DNA of 8,391 nucleotides from JBLIKP01 sp047635375 (GTDB lineage: Bacteria > Bacteroidota > Bacteroidia > Sphingobacteriales > Sphingobacteriaceae). The notes below the pieces were generated by a model that was not told the DNA's origin, did no database searches, and saw only the letters and a program-made list of their open reading frames with translations. The position numbers were made by a program, and so were the translations under genes. Position 1 is the first letter of the stretch. The number at the start of each line of letters is the position of its first letter. Of the stretch, positions 1 through 6,012 are shown one piece after another. Where the stretch lies: NCBI GenBank assembly GCA_047635375.1, contig JBLIKP010000093.1, positions 1-8,391 on the forward strand, in the 5' to 3' direction.

Positions 1-429
1 AGGTGTGGCGATGGTAGCCGTCCAGTCCATCTGTTCAATATAAACTGGAGCGTTTTTTAAATCGTCCTGGGTATAAATTGTTCCATTTATTGGATTTCCT
101 AAAATCCCAGTCCCAAGAGCCATCCCGCTAGTACCTACGTCTGTACTAGATCCAGTTGGGTTAAGAAAAATTGTTGCGTTTTGAATTACCGTCCCTTTTG
201 GCAAATCAGTTAAATCAAAAACAATAAATCCTGAATTTGTTGGATCCCCTTCTTCATAAGGTAAACCCGCTAATCTGCTCATTCTTCCACTACCATTTTC
301 ACCTTCAACGGTTACAAAACCTGAGGACTTGTGCTTATTAAATGTAAAAAGTGTATCGGAATATAGGCTTTGTCCAAAGGTATTGGCGCAGAACAACAAA
401 AGAATTGAAGTGCAGAGTAATTTATTCAT
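1..429 (-). CDS. Secreted protein, N-terminal part, cut by window edge
   Basis: The reading frame is open from an ATG at 429-427 to the window edge, giving 143 codons with no stop, so the C-terminus is missing. The first 19 or so residues are a typical signal peptide (MNKLLCTS, then a hydrophobic stretch ending in CANTFGQ), so the protein is exported. The next part includes the stretch SGFIVFDLTDLPKGTVIQ followed by NATIFLNPTGSS. This pattern (a phrase ending FDL..LP, then G..I..A.IFL) resembles the beta-sandwich domains often annotated as DNRLRE or CBM96-like in Bacteroidota surface proteins; that is a resemblance by eye only. A C-terminal T9SS sorting domain would be expected but lies outside the window. 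The gene is divergent from the T9SS protein at 606. A perfect hairpin sits 2 nt before its start codon. Export is well supported; the specific function is unknown. Confidence 0.8.
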   Translation of the reverse strand, partial: MNKLLCTSILLLFCANTFGQSLYSDTLFTFNKHKSSGFVTVEGENGSGRMSRLAGLPYEEGDPTNSGFIVFDLTDLPKGTVIQNATIFLNPTGSSTDVGTSGMALGTGILGNPINGTIYTQDDLKNAPVYIEQMDWTATIATP

Positions 430-431
430 TT

Positions 432-453
432 TTAGTGGGTTTAATCCCACTAA
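432..453 (-). promoter_or_regulatory. Perfect hairpin abutting the start codon of the leftward secreted gene
   Basis: Arms TTAGTGGG (432-439) and CCCACTAA (446-453) are perfect reverse complements around a 6-nt loop. In the leftward transcript the 8-bp stem ends 2 nt before the AUG at 429-427, exactly where the ribosome must bind. Bacteroidota starts normally have open A-rich leaders, so this is unusual. It may be a translational control hairpin or a dyad operator at the DNA level. The repeat is seen directly; a regulatory role is inference. Confidence 0.5.
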
Positions 454-478
454 GATAAATTACGAAAAGCATATTATC

Positions 479-507
479 AAATTTTGAATTAACTAAATTC
501 AAAATTT
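479..507. repeat. 12-bp perfect inverted repeat in divergent intergenic region
   Basis: The arms AAATTTTGAATT (479-490) and AATTCAAAATTT (496-507) are perfect reverse complements with a 5-nt spacer (AACTA). The repeat lies about 50 bp before the leftward start (429) and about 100 bp before the rightward start (606). Each outer arm reads AAATTTTG pointing inward, which matches 7 of 8 positions of the Bacteroidota -7 box TAnnTTTG. No well-spaced TTG partner was found for the rightward gene; leftward, a TTG lies 22 nt from a 7/8 box (AAAATTTG). It could be a shared operator or part of overlapping promoters. The region is very AT-rich, so chance cannot be excluded. Confidence 0.4.
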
Positions 508-605
508 CAATATAATAAGCTGATACAAAATTATTTTTTTAGTGAGGTAAAATTTTAGTTTGAGAAAAAAAAATTCCTAATTTCACATCGCCAACCCTAA
601 TCTTC

Positions 606-1742
606 ATGAAAATCGCTGCTATCTCTACTTTTTTCCTCCTATCTGCCTTTTTATTTTGCGGAATAGTCAATGCCCAAACCGACACCTTAGATTTAGCCGG
701 TTCAACATGTGAGGATGCTTCCGTTATTTGTACAAAAAACGAATTAATTATCTCCAAAATGAGCAACGGTACTGCAGATCCAGCAGGTCCGTTTGACACC
801 CCTCCATTTGCCGAGAGCCCTAGCTGTTTTAATCGTCCGCGAAAGCAGAGCTTATTCATTAAATTTCTTGCTAAAAAAACAGGGACTTTAAATTTTACCA
901 TTGTTCCATTAGACAATCAATCTGAAATAGACTGGGCACTATACGAATTCGAAGGATGCGGCGACAACAAAACTAATCCTCAAGGAGAAATTGCTTGTAA
1001 CTATAACGACAACAGTAAAAGTGCGAATGGAATTACCTCAACAGGAATGAACACGGGTGGAAAAGGAGGAAGTTTGGATCCTTTTTCTCAAGAAATAACG
1101 GTTGAAGATGGTAAAACCTACCTATTGTTAATAGACAAAGACCTTTCACTACCTAATACTGATACTGGGGTTTCCATTACTTGGGGAGGTACTTTTGAAA
1201 TTGAAAGGTTTTTAGAATACACCCTTAACAGCACACCTGCTGCTGACCAAACGGTTACTTTTTGTTGTTCAGAAGTGGAGATTAATTTTGATGGTACTTT
1301 CCGTCTTACCGACGATACTTATTGGGTATACAAGAACGACACATTCCCGGGCAACACACCGCCAGCTGAGATTTTTACTATTGGAACATACAATTTATCC
1401 GTTGGGATGTTTACACTTGATGGTTGTCGTTATGAAAGCCAAACCCAATTAATAATTGAAAACACCTTCAAACTTATCCTTCCCAATGCTTTTTCACCCA
1501 ACAGCGACGGAATAAACGATAGATTTAAGGGAACTGCTCAGGGTGTTCAAACCATGACTTTCAGTGTATTTAATAGATGGGGTGAAGGCATTTATTCCAG
1601 TGGAAACCCTTCAATAGAATGGAATGGTGTTAAGACAAATGGCAGAAAAGTTGTCCCGGGTGTTTATGTTTGGAGAGTGCAGGCTTTAGACGTTAATAAC
1701 ATTACCCACAACCTTTCAGGCTTGGTAACAGTTACGCCCTAG
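606..1742 (+). CDS. T9SS-exported surface protein with type B (CHU_C, gliding motility-associated) C-terminal domain
   Basis: This 378-residue protein is predicted to be secreted to, or displayed on, the cell surface by the type IX secretion system. Residues 1-23 are a signal peptide with a long hydrophobic core, likely cleaved after VNA before QT. Residues about 290-378 match the CHU_C / gliding-motility C-terminal domain: PNAFSPNSDGINDRF (293-307), FNRWGE (322-327), an EWNG turn (338-341), PGVYVWRV (351-358) and a closing SGLVTVTP. Domains of this class act as T9SS sorting signals. The region between (about 30-285) is not a domain I can name. It is cysteine-rich (C35, C42, C74, C118, C131, C220, C221, C274) and contains SLFIKFLAKKTGTLNFTIVP, like pre-peptidase beta-sandwich modules in other flavobacterial surface proteins. 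No catalytic motif was seen, so adhesin or structural roles are possible. The stop TAG shares the palindrome CTAG with the stop of the convergent permease. Confidence 0.88.
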   Translation: MKIAAISTFFLLSAFLFCGIVNAQTDTLDLAGSTCEDASVICTKNELIISKMSNGTADPAGPFDTPPFAESPSCFNRPRKQSLFIKFLAKKTGTLNFTIVPLDNQSEIDWALYEFEGCGDNKTNPQGEIACNYNDNSKSANGITSTGMNTGGKGGSLDPFSQEITVEDGKTYLLLIDKDLSLPNTDTGVSITWGGTFEIERFLEYTLNSTPAADQTVTFCCSEVEINFDGTFRLTDDTYWVYKNDTFPGNTPPAEIFTIGTYNLSVGMFTLDGCRYESQTQLIIENTFKLILPNAFSPNSDGINDRFKGTAQGVQTMTFSVFNRWGEGIYSSGNPSIEWNGVKTNGRKVVPGVYVWRVQALDVNNITHNLSGLVTVTP

Positions 1743-2995
1743 TTGGATCTAATCGCATCAACCGGATTTAAATTTGCCGCGGTATTTGCTGGCATAAATC
1801 CTGATATTACCCCAATAACTATAGAAATCAAACACCCTGAAATTATATTTCCGCTGGAAAGCACAAAAGTAAAATCTTCCATAAAGAGATTGGCAATCTG
1901 CGTTCCAATAAAGACCAAGAGCAGGCCTATTGCACCTCCAAAAAGGCATAGCACTATAGACTCACTTAAAAATTGACTAAGAATAAAATAGTTCTTTGCA
2001 CCAAGAGATTTTTGTATCCCGATTAGTGATGTTCTTTCCTTAACAGAGACAAACATGATGTTTGCAATTCCAAATCCGCCGACAAGGATAGAAAATCCAC
2101 CAATTACAATTCCAATAATATTTACAAAACTGAACAAGGAATCCATTTGATTGCTAATGATGCTGGTTTTATTTAATGAAAAATTATCTGGCTCAGAAGG
2201 TTTTAACCGTCGTATGGTGCGCATAGCACCTTGAAGTTCGTATTGAACTTGAGTAAGGTCTGATTGATCGCCAGCCTTTACAATAATTGTAGGTCTAGCG
2301 CTCTCGCCCCTCCTAGCCACAATATTCTTCGCGAAATGAAAAGGCACCAACACGGTATTATCCGTACTATTATTAATCATGCTTTCTCCTTCCCTTTCAA
2401 ATACACCAATAACGGTGACCTTTCGCCCTAACATTTTAACACTTCTTCCCACGGGATCCATGCTTGGAAAAAGGCCTTCGGCAACGGTGCTACCAATTAT
2501 TGCGACATTCGAGCCGGTTCCCGACTCAATACTAGAAAAATATCTTCCTTGACTAAAATTCATCTTTCGAATTTTATCATAATCGTGCGTTGCTGCAGTA
2601 ACAGTCACGCCGGAAACACTGTTATTAAGGAATTTTACGGTTTTTCCGCCTATAAAAAGGTTCATACCAATGGCTTCAGCCGAGGTTCCTTTTTCTAATA
2701 ACTGTTTGTATTCTCTGTAAGTAGGATTTGGAAAACGAAGGTAATCCCACCATTTATACTCTCCACCTCCGGCAAACCACGGCCACTTTTGAACGTAAAT
2801 AATATCGTCTCCTAAACTTTCAACGCTACTTCTTAAATTCTTCTCAAGGGAATCGACCGCGGTAAAAACGCTAATGATGATAAAAATCCCAATAGTAACT
2901 CCTAAAAGCGACAAAGTTGTTCTTAATTTATTCACCCTTAATGCTTTAAGTGCAAAAAGCACACTTTCATAAAGGAGTTTAATGGTTTTTATCAT
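1739..2995 (-). CDS. MacB/FtsX-type ABC transporter permease
   Basis: This 418-residue inner-membrane protein has the MacB layout. Transmembrane helix 1 is at about 25-47, after the basic cytoplasmic segment KALRVNKLRT. A large periplasmic (MacB_PCD) domain spans about 50-285. A C-terminal FtsX domain has three helices at about 288-315, 343-372 and 381-401. The segment VKERTSLIGIQKSLGAK (318-334) is the conserved cytoplasmic coupling loop that contacts the ATPase, and the ending NPVDAIRSN is typical of the family. Unlike E. coli MacB it has no fused ATPase domain, and no ATPase or membrane-fusion protein is adjacent. The nearest candidate partner is the ATPase at 7062-7778. Members of this superfamily extrude substrates or move lipoproteins using mechanical force transmission; the substrate here cannot be told. 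A -7 box lies about 50 bp upstream. The stop overlaps the convergent surface-protein gene by 4 nt, leaving no space for a separate terminator. Confidence 0.92.
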   Translation of the reverse strand: MIKTIKLLYESVLFALKALRVNKLRTTLSLLGVTIGIFIIISVFTAVDSLEKNLRSSVESLGDDIIYVQKWPWFAGGGEYKWWDYLRFPNPTYREYKQLLEKGTSAEAIGMNLFIGGKTVKFLNNSVSGVTVTAATHDYDKIRKMNFSQGRYFSSIESGTGSNVAIIGSTVAEGLFPSMDPVGRSVKMLGRKVTVIGVFEREGESMINNSTDNTVLVPFHFAKNIVARRGESARPTIIVKAGDQSDLTQVQYELQGAMRTIRRLKPSEPDNFSLNKTSIISNQMDSLFSFVNIIGIVIGGFSILVGGFGIANIMFVSVKERTSLIGIQKSLGAKNYFILSQFLSESIVLCLFGGAIGLLLVFIGTQIANLFMEDFTFVLSSGNIISGCLISIVIGVISGFMPANTAANLNPVDAIRSN

Positions 2996-3044
2996 TTGTT
3001 AAAAATAGTTAAACTTTTAATCGAATTTTCAGTTATTATTACCT

Positions 3045-3074
3045 CAAATGTAAGATTAACACAGGGAAGTCGAA
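3045..3074 (-). promoter_or_regulatory. Putative Bacteroidota promoter for the permease gene
   Basis: On the minus strand, TACATTTG (3052 to 3045) is a perfect match to the Bacteroidota -7 consensus TAnnTTTG. An imperfect -33 element, TTCG (3074 to 3071), lies 18 nt upstream. Transcription would start near 3038-3040, giving a leader of roughly 40-45 nt before the ATG at 2995. The -7 match is seen; promoter activity is inferred. Confidence 0.5.
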
Positions 3075-3093
3075 TATTAAGTTCAAAAAATTA

Positions 3094-3124
3094 AATAACA
3101 ATATTGTTAAGAACTATTGTTATT
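3094..3124. promoter_or_regulatory. Operator-like TATTGTTA repeats overlapping the queA promoter
   Basis: Three copies of the same half-site occur in 31 bp. TAACAATATTGTTA (3096-3109) is a perfect 14-bp palindrome made of two copies. A third copy, TATTGTTATT (3115-3124), is the exact reverse complement of AATAACAATA (3094-3103), forming a second, 10-bp inverted repeat with an 11-nt spacer. The set covers the -33 TTG and most of the spacer of the queA promoter, where a bound protein would block or aid polymerase. No named regulator is assigned. The region is AT-rich, but repeated exact copies make chance less likely. Confidence 0.45.
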
Positions 3125-3134
3125 ACTAAATTTG
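3104..3134 (+). promoter_or_regulatory. Bacteroidota-type promoter for queA
   Basis: A TTG at 3104-3106 is followed by exactly 20 nt and then TAAATTTG (3127-3134), a perfect match to TAnnTTTG. This is the canonical TTG-N19-21-TAnnTTTG arrangement of the primary sigma factor of Bacteroidota. Initiation would be at about 3139-3142, giving a short leader of about 30 nt before the queA ATG at 3171. Confidence 0.72.
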
Positions 3135-3170
3135 GCAACCTTTTGAACAGGTAAAACACCATAACCCCCT

Positions 3171-4220
3171 ATGAAATTATCACAATTTAAGTTTGATCTT
3201 CCTAAAGAATTACTGGCTACCACACCTACTGAACATCGCGACGAGTCACGATTAATGGTGATTGACAGAGCAACCGGGAAAATTGAACACAAAATATTTA
3301 AGGATATTTTGGGATATTTTGACGAAGGTGATGTGCTTATTGCAAACAATACAAAAGTATTCCCAGCGCGCCTTTATGGAAACAAAGAAAAGACAGGTGC
3401 AAGAATAGAAGTATTCTTGTTACGTGAATTAAACAAAGAAATGCGCCTTTGGGATGTACTTGTTGACCCAGCAAGAAAAATCCGTGTAGGTAATAAATTA
3501 TACTTCGGAGAAAACGAAATGCTTGTTGCGGAAGTTGTGGACAACACTACTTCACGTGGAAGAACTATTCGTTTCCTTTTTGATGGTGACGATGATGAAT
3601 TCAAAAGCATCCTTAAGTCTTTAGGTCAAACTCCGCTTCCAAAATACATGAATCGTGAGCCTACGGAAGAAGACAAAGAACGTTACCAAACAATCTTTGC
3701 CAAGCATGAAGGCGCAGTCGCAGCTCCAACGGCAGGGCTCCACTTTAGTAAAAATTTAGTAAAGCAATTTGAATTGCTTGGCGCAGATTTCGCGGAAGTA
3801 ACTCTTCACGTTGGTTTAGGAACTTTCCGCCCAGTTGAGGTTGAAGACTTAACAAAACATAAAATGGACTCAGAGAGCATTTATGTTGGGCAAGAATGCT
3901 GTGACATTGTAAACAATGCAATTGACCATAAAAAACGTATTTGTGCCATTGGAACAACCGTAATGCGAGCGACCGAATCGGCAGTATCTGCTTCTAAGCG
4001 ATTGAAACCAGTAAATGAGTGGACAAGCAAGTTTATCTTCCCTCCTTACGATTTCCATATTTCGAATACCATGGTCACTAATTTCCACACACCAGAATCT
4101 ACTTTACTGATGATGGTTGCTGGATTTGGAGGTTACGACTTAATCATGGAGGCTTACGAGTTAGCAATTAAAGAGAAATACAGGTTTCACACCTACGGTG
4201 ATGCCATGTTGATTTTATAA
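3171..4220 (+). CDS. queA: S-adenosylmethionine:tRNA ribosyltransferase-isomerase QueA
   Basis: QueA transfers and isomerises the ribose of S-adenosylmethionine onto 7-aminomethyl-7-deazaguanine at wobble position 34 of tRNAs for Asp, Asn, His and Tyr, producing epoxyqueuosine; it acts in the cytoplasm. The 349-residue length is normal for the family. Family segments are present in order: FDLPKELLATTP with HRDESRLMV (8-30), DVLIANNTKVFPARLYG (54-70), EGAVAAPTAGLHF (180-192), HVGLGTFRPV (213-222), IGTTVMRATES (260-270), NFHTPESTLLMMV (304-316) and YRFHTYGDAMLI (337-348). The ATG at 3171 fits both the family N-terminus and the promoter just upstream. A strong hairpin terminator follows the stop by 7 nt. 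No other queuosine gene is in the window, so the rest of the pathway or a salvage route must be elsewhere. Confidence 0.97.
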   Translation: MKLSQFKFDLPKELLATTPTEHRDESRLMVIDRATGKIEHKIFKDILGYFDEGDVLIANNTKVFPARLYGNKEKTGARIEVFLLRELNKEMRLWDVLVDPARKIRVGNKLYFGENEMLVAEVVDNTTSRGRTIRFLFDGDDDEFKSILKSLGQTPLPKYMNREPTEEDKERYQTIFAKHEGAVAAPTAGLHFSKNLVKQFELLGADFAEVTLHVGLGTFRPVEVEDLTKHKMDSESIYVGQECCDIVNNAIDHKKRICAIGTTVMRATESAVSASKRLKPVNEWTSKFIFPPYDFHISNTMVTNFHTPESTLLMMVAGFGGYDLIMEAYELAIKEKYRFHTYGDAMLIL

Positions 4221-4227
4221 AATAATT

Positions 4228-4258
4228 AAAAAGGATAGTGATTCTCACTATCCTTTTT
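4228..4258 (+). terminator. Intrinsic terminator after queA
   Basis: A perfect 14-bp stem (4228-4241 with 4245-4258) encloses a 3-nt loop, TTC. Its core is AAGGATAGTGA paired with TCACTATCCTT. The rightward arm ends in six T residues (4254-4259) and the leftward arm begins with five A residues, so it could terminate in both directions. It lies 7 nt after the queA stop. It ends only 12 nt before the ispD start codon, which raises the question of how ispD is transcribed. Confidence 0.85.
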
Positions 4259-4270
4259 TAATTTACGTCA

Positions 4271-4948
4271 ATGAAGAAATTTGCGGTTATAGTTGCAGGA
4301 GGTGTTGGGTCACGTTTTGAGGACTCGGTTCCAAAGCAATTCAGTTTACTAAACGGTAAACCTGTTATTATTCATACTATTGAAGCTTTCGCCAAAGTAT
4401 CTAATCCACCTGAAATAATTCTAGTAATTAACCCAAACCATGTAGATTACTGGGAAAGTTTAAAAGAATCGCACAATTTCAAAATCCCACACCAAGTTGT
4501 TCATGGAGGAGTAACACGCTTTGAATCTGTTAAAAACGGACTTCGAATGGTTTCTCCAAATTCCTTGGTTGCCGTACATGACGCAGCCAGACCGTTAGTA
4601 TCAAAGCAGATTATTAAAAAATCCTTTAAAGAAGCTGGAAAACTGGGCAATGCTGTAGTGGCAGTGTACTGTAAAGATTCACTTCGAAGAGATGAAGGTT
4701 TAATCACCATTGCTGTTGATAGAAACAAATTTTACATGGTTCAAACGCCACAAACCTTTCAAAGTGACCTAATCAAAATGGCTTACGACCATCCTTACCA
4801 AATTCATTTTACCGATGATGCATCAGTGCTTGAGTCAATGGGGGAGAAAATTAACCTTATTATGGGAAGTCATGAAAACCTAAAGCTTACCTATCCTGAG
4901 GACAGTGTAATTGCAGAAGCATTACTTAATCATCGAAAGACGAAGTAA
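4271..4948 (+). CDS. ispD: 2-C-methyl-D-erythritol 4-phosphate cytidylyltransferase IspD
   Basis: IspD joins CTP and methylerythritol 4-phosphate to give CDP-methylerythritol, the third step of the non-mevalonate (MEP) isoprenoid pathway, in the cytoplasm. The 225-residue length is typical. The nucleotide-binding N-terminus IVAGGVGSRF (7-16) is followed by VPKQF (20-24); R15 and K22 occupy the positions of the catalytic Arg/Lys pair of E. coli IspD (R20, K27). Other family segments are GGVTRFESVKNGL (79-91), VHDAARPLV (102-110), QTPQTF (158-163), TDDASVLES (181-189) and NLKLTYPED (203-211). A bifunctional IspDF fusion is excluded because the protein ends after this domain. The start lies 12 nt after the queA terminator. 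The stop TAA (4946-4948) directly abuts the stop of convergent trpS. Confidence 0.95.
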   Translation: MKKFAVIVAGGVGSRFEDSVPKQFSLLNGKPVIIHTIEAFAKVSNPPEIILVINPNHVDYWESLKESHNFKIPHQVVHGGVTRFESVKNGLRMVSPNSLVAVHDAARPLVSKQIIKKSFKEAGKLGNAVVAVYCKDSLRRDEGLITIAVDRNKFYMVQTPQTFQSDLIKMAYDHPYQIHFTDDASVLESMGEKINLIMGSHENLKLTYPEDSVIAEALLNHRKTK

Positions 4949-5938
4949 TTATCTAAACCCGATTATTTCTCGAACTTCTTTAATTGTCTTCTGGGCGCTT
5001 TCTCTTGCCTTTTCAGCACCTTCACGCTTGATTTTGACTAACAGCTCATCATTGGTAGAAAGATCCATTATTCGCTCTCTAAATGGCGCAACTACCGCCT
5101 CAATATCTTCGGCAAGTTGTTTCTTCAAGTCACCATACCTAATTTCAGCTTTAGCGTAAGTTTCTTCAAAATGGGCAAGCACATCAGGCGCTGAAACCAC
5201 CTTCATTAAATCAAATAAATTTTGAACTGCCTCGGTTTTTGGAGCACCAGGTTCAGTTGGACCAGAATCTGTAACAGCACGCATTACTTTTTTCTTAAGA
5301 TCCTTAGCTGAATCGGCAAGGAAAACTGCATTCCCCTCCCCTTCAGATTTCCCCATTTTCCCGTTTCCGTCAAGTCCTGGAATTTTAACAAGCTCGGTTC
5401 CAAAATTGAAAGCCTCAGGCTCTTTAAAATAATCAACCTTGTACATACGGTTGAAACGCTTGGCAAACTTACGGGTCATCTCTAAATGTTGCTCTTGATC
5501 TTTTCCTACCGGAACTTTACCCGCATTGTGTAAAAGAATATCAGCAGCCATTAACACTGGATAGGTCAATAGTCCAGCGTTTACATTCTCAGGGTTTTTT
5601 CGGACTTTTTCCTTAAAAGTCGTTGCACGCTCCAACTCCCCTAAATATGCATTCATATTTAAAAGAAGATAAAGCTCTGCAACCTCTGGTACATCACTTT
5701 GATTATATATAGTTGATTTCTCTGGATCTATTCCTGCAGCTAGGTATTCCACCATAACCTGACGGACATTTTTCCCCAAATCTTCTGGTGTAGGATGGGT
5801 AGTAAGTGAATGGTAATCAGCTATAAAGAAAAAACATTTATGATCCTCTTGCATACGCACAAAATTCTTTATTGCGCCGTAATAATTACCTAAATGCAAA
5901 TTACCCGTCGAGCGGATTCCACTTACTACTGTTTCCAT
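4949..5938 (-). CDS. trpS: Tryptophanyl-tRNA synthetase TrpS
   Basis: TrpRS activates tryptophan with ATP and charges tRNA-Trp; it is a cytoplasmic class Ic synthetase. At 329 residues it has normal bacterial length. The Rossmann-fold signature GNLHLGNYYGA (12-22) is the TrpRS form of the HIGH motif. The segments FFFIADYHSLTT (36-47), YPVLMAADILLH (126-137) and VPVGKDQEQHLE (142-153) are family hallmarks. The second ATP-binding loop reads KMGKSEGEGNAVFL (194-207), a KMSKS motif with Gly in place of the first Ser. The gene is convergent with ispD with zero bases between stops, and divergent from plsC across 74 bp (5939-6012). In that gap only weak promoter-like sequence is visible: TTG, 17 nt, TAATTTCG on the trpS strand. 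The gap is too short for a T-box leader or a trp attenuator. Confidence 0.97.
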   Translation of the reverse strand: METVVSGIRSTGNLHLGNYYGAIKNFVRMQEDHKCFFFIADYHSLTTHPTPEDLGKNVRQVMVEYLAAGIDPEKSTIYNQSDVPEVAELYLLLNMNAYLGELERATTFKEKVRKNPENVNAGLLTYPVLMAADILLHNAGKVPVGKDQEQHLEMTRKFAKRFNRMYKVDYFKEPEAFNFGTELVKIPGLDGNGKMGKSEGEGNAVFLADSAKDLKKKVMRAVTDSGPTEPGAPKTEAVQNLFDLMKVVSAPDVLAHFEETYAKAEIRYGDLKKQLAEDIEAVVAPFRERIMDLSTNDELLVKIKREGAEKARESAQKTIKEVREIIGFR

Positions 5939-6012
5939 GTTGCGAAATTAATAAAATAAATGCCACTCAACACGTAAATTTAATCCTGTTTATTTTGGTT
6001 AAGCTGTCGCCG

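Noticed and set aside
539..916. Open frame of 125 codons antisense to the T9SS protein
   Set aside because: The plus-strand protein has clear signal peptide and sorting domain; the antisense frame shows no domain, signal or plausible start context.
3135..3170. Possible preQ1-type riboswitch in the queA leader
   Set aside because: The leader is only about 30 nt and shows at most a 4-bp stem (ACCT/AGGT). It lacks the A-rich tail and pseudoknot pattern of preQ1-I, and such riboswitches normally control preQ1 synthesis or transport genes.
3107..3349. Open frame of 80 codons antisense to the queA start
   Set aside because: It lies over the queA promoter and N-terminus, has no recognisable domain or leader, and is explained as a shadow of queA.
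4911..5159. Open frame of 82 codons on the plus strand across the ispD/trpS junction
   Set aside because: It overlaps two well-identified genes in other frames and its serine- and leucine-rich composition is typical of antisense translation.
5872..6012. N-terminal extension of PlsC from the ATG at 5872
   Set aside because: It would overlap the first codons of divergent trpS and adds a low-complexity stretch not seen in the family; the ATG at 6013 precedes the expected membrane helix.
5939..6012. T-box or trp attenuator controlling trpS
   Set aside because: Only 74 bp separate trpS from plsC, with no long structured leader, no tryptophan-codon leader peptide and no terminator/antiterminator pair.
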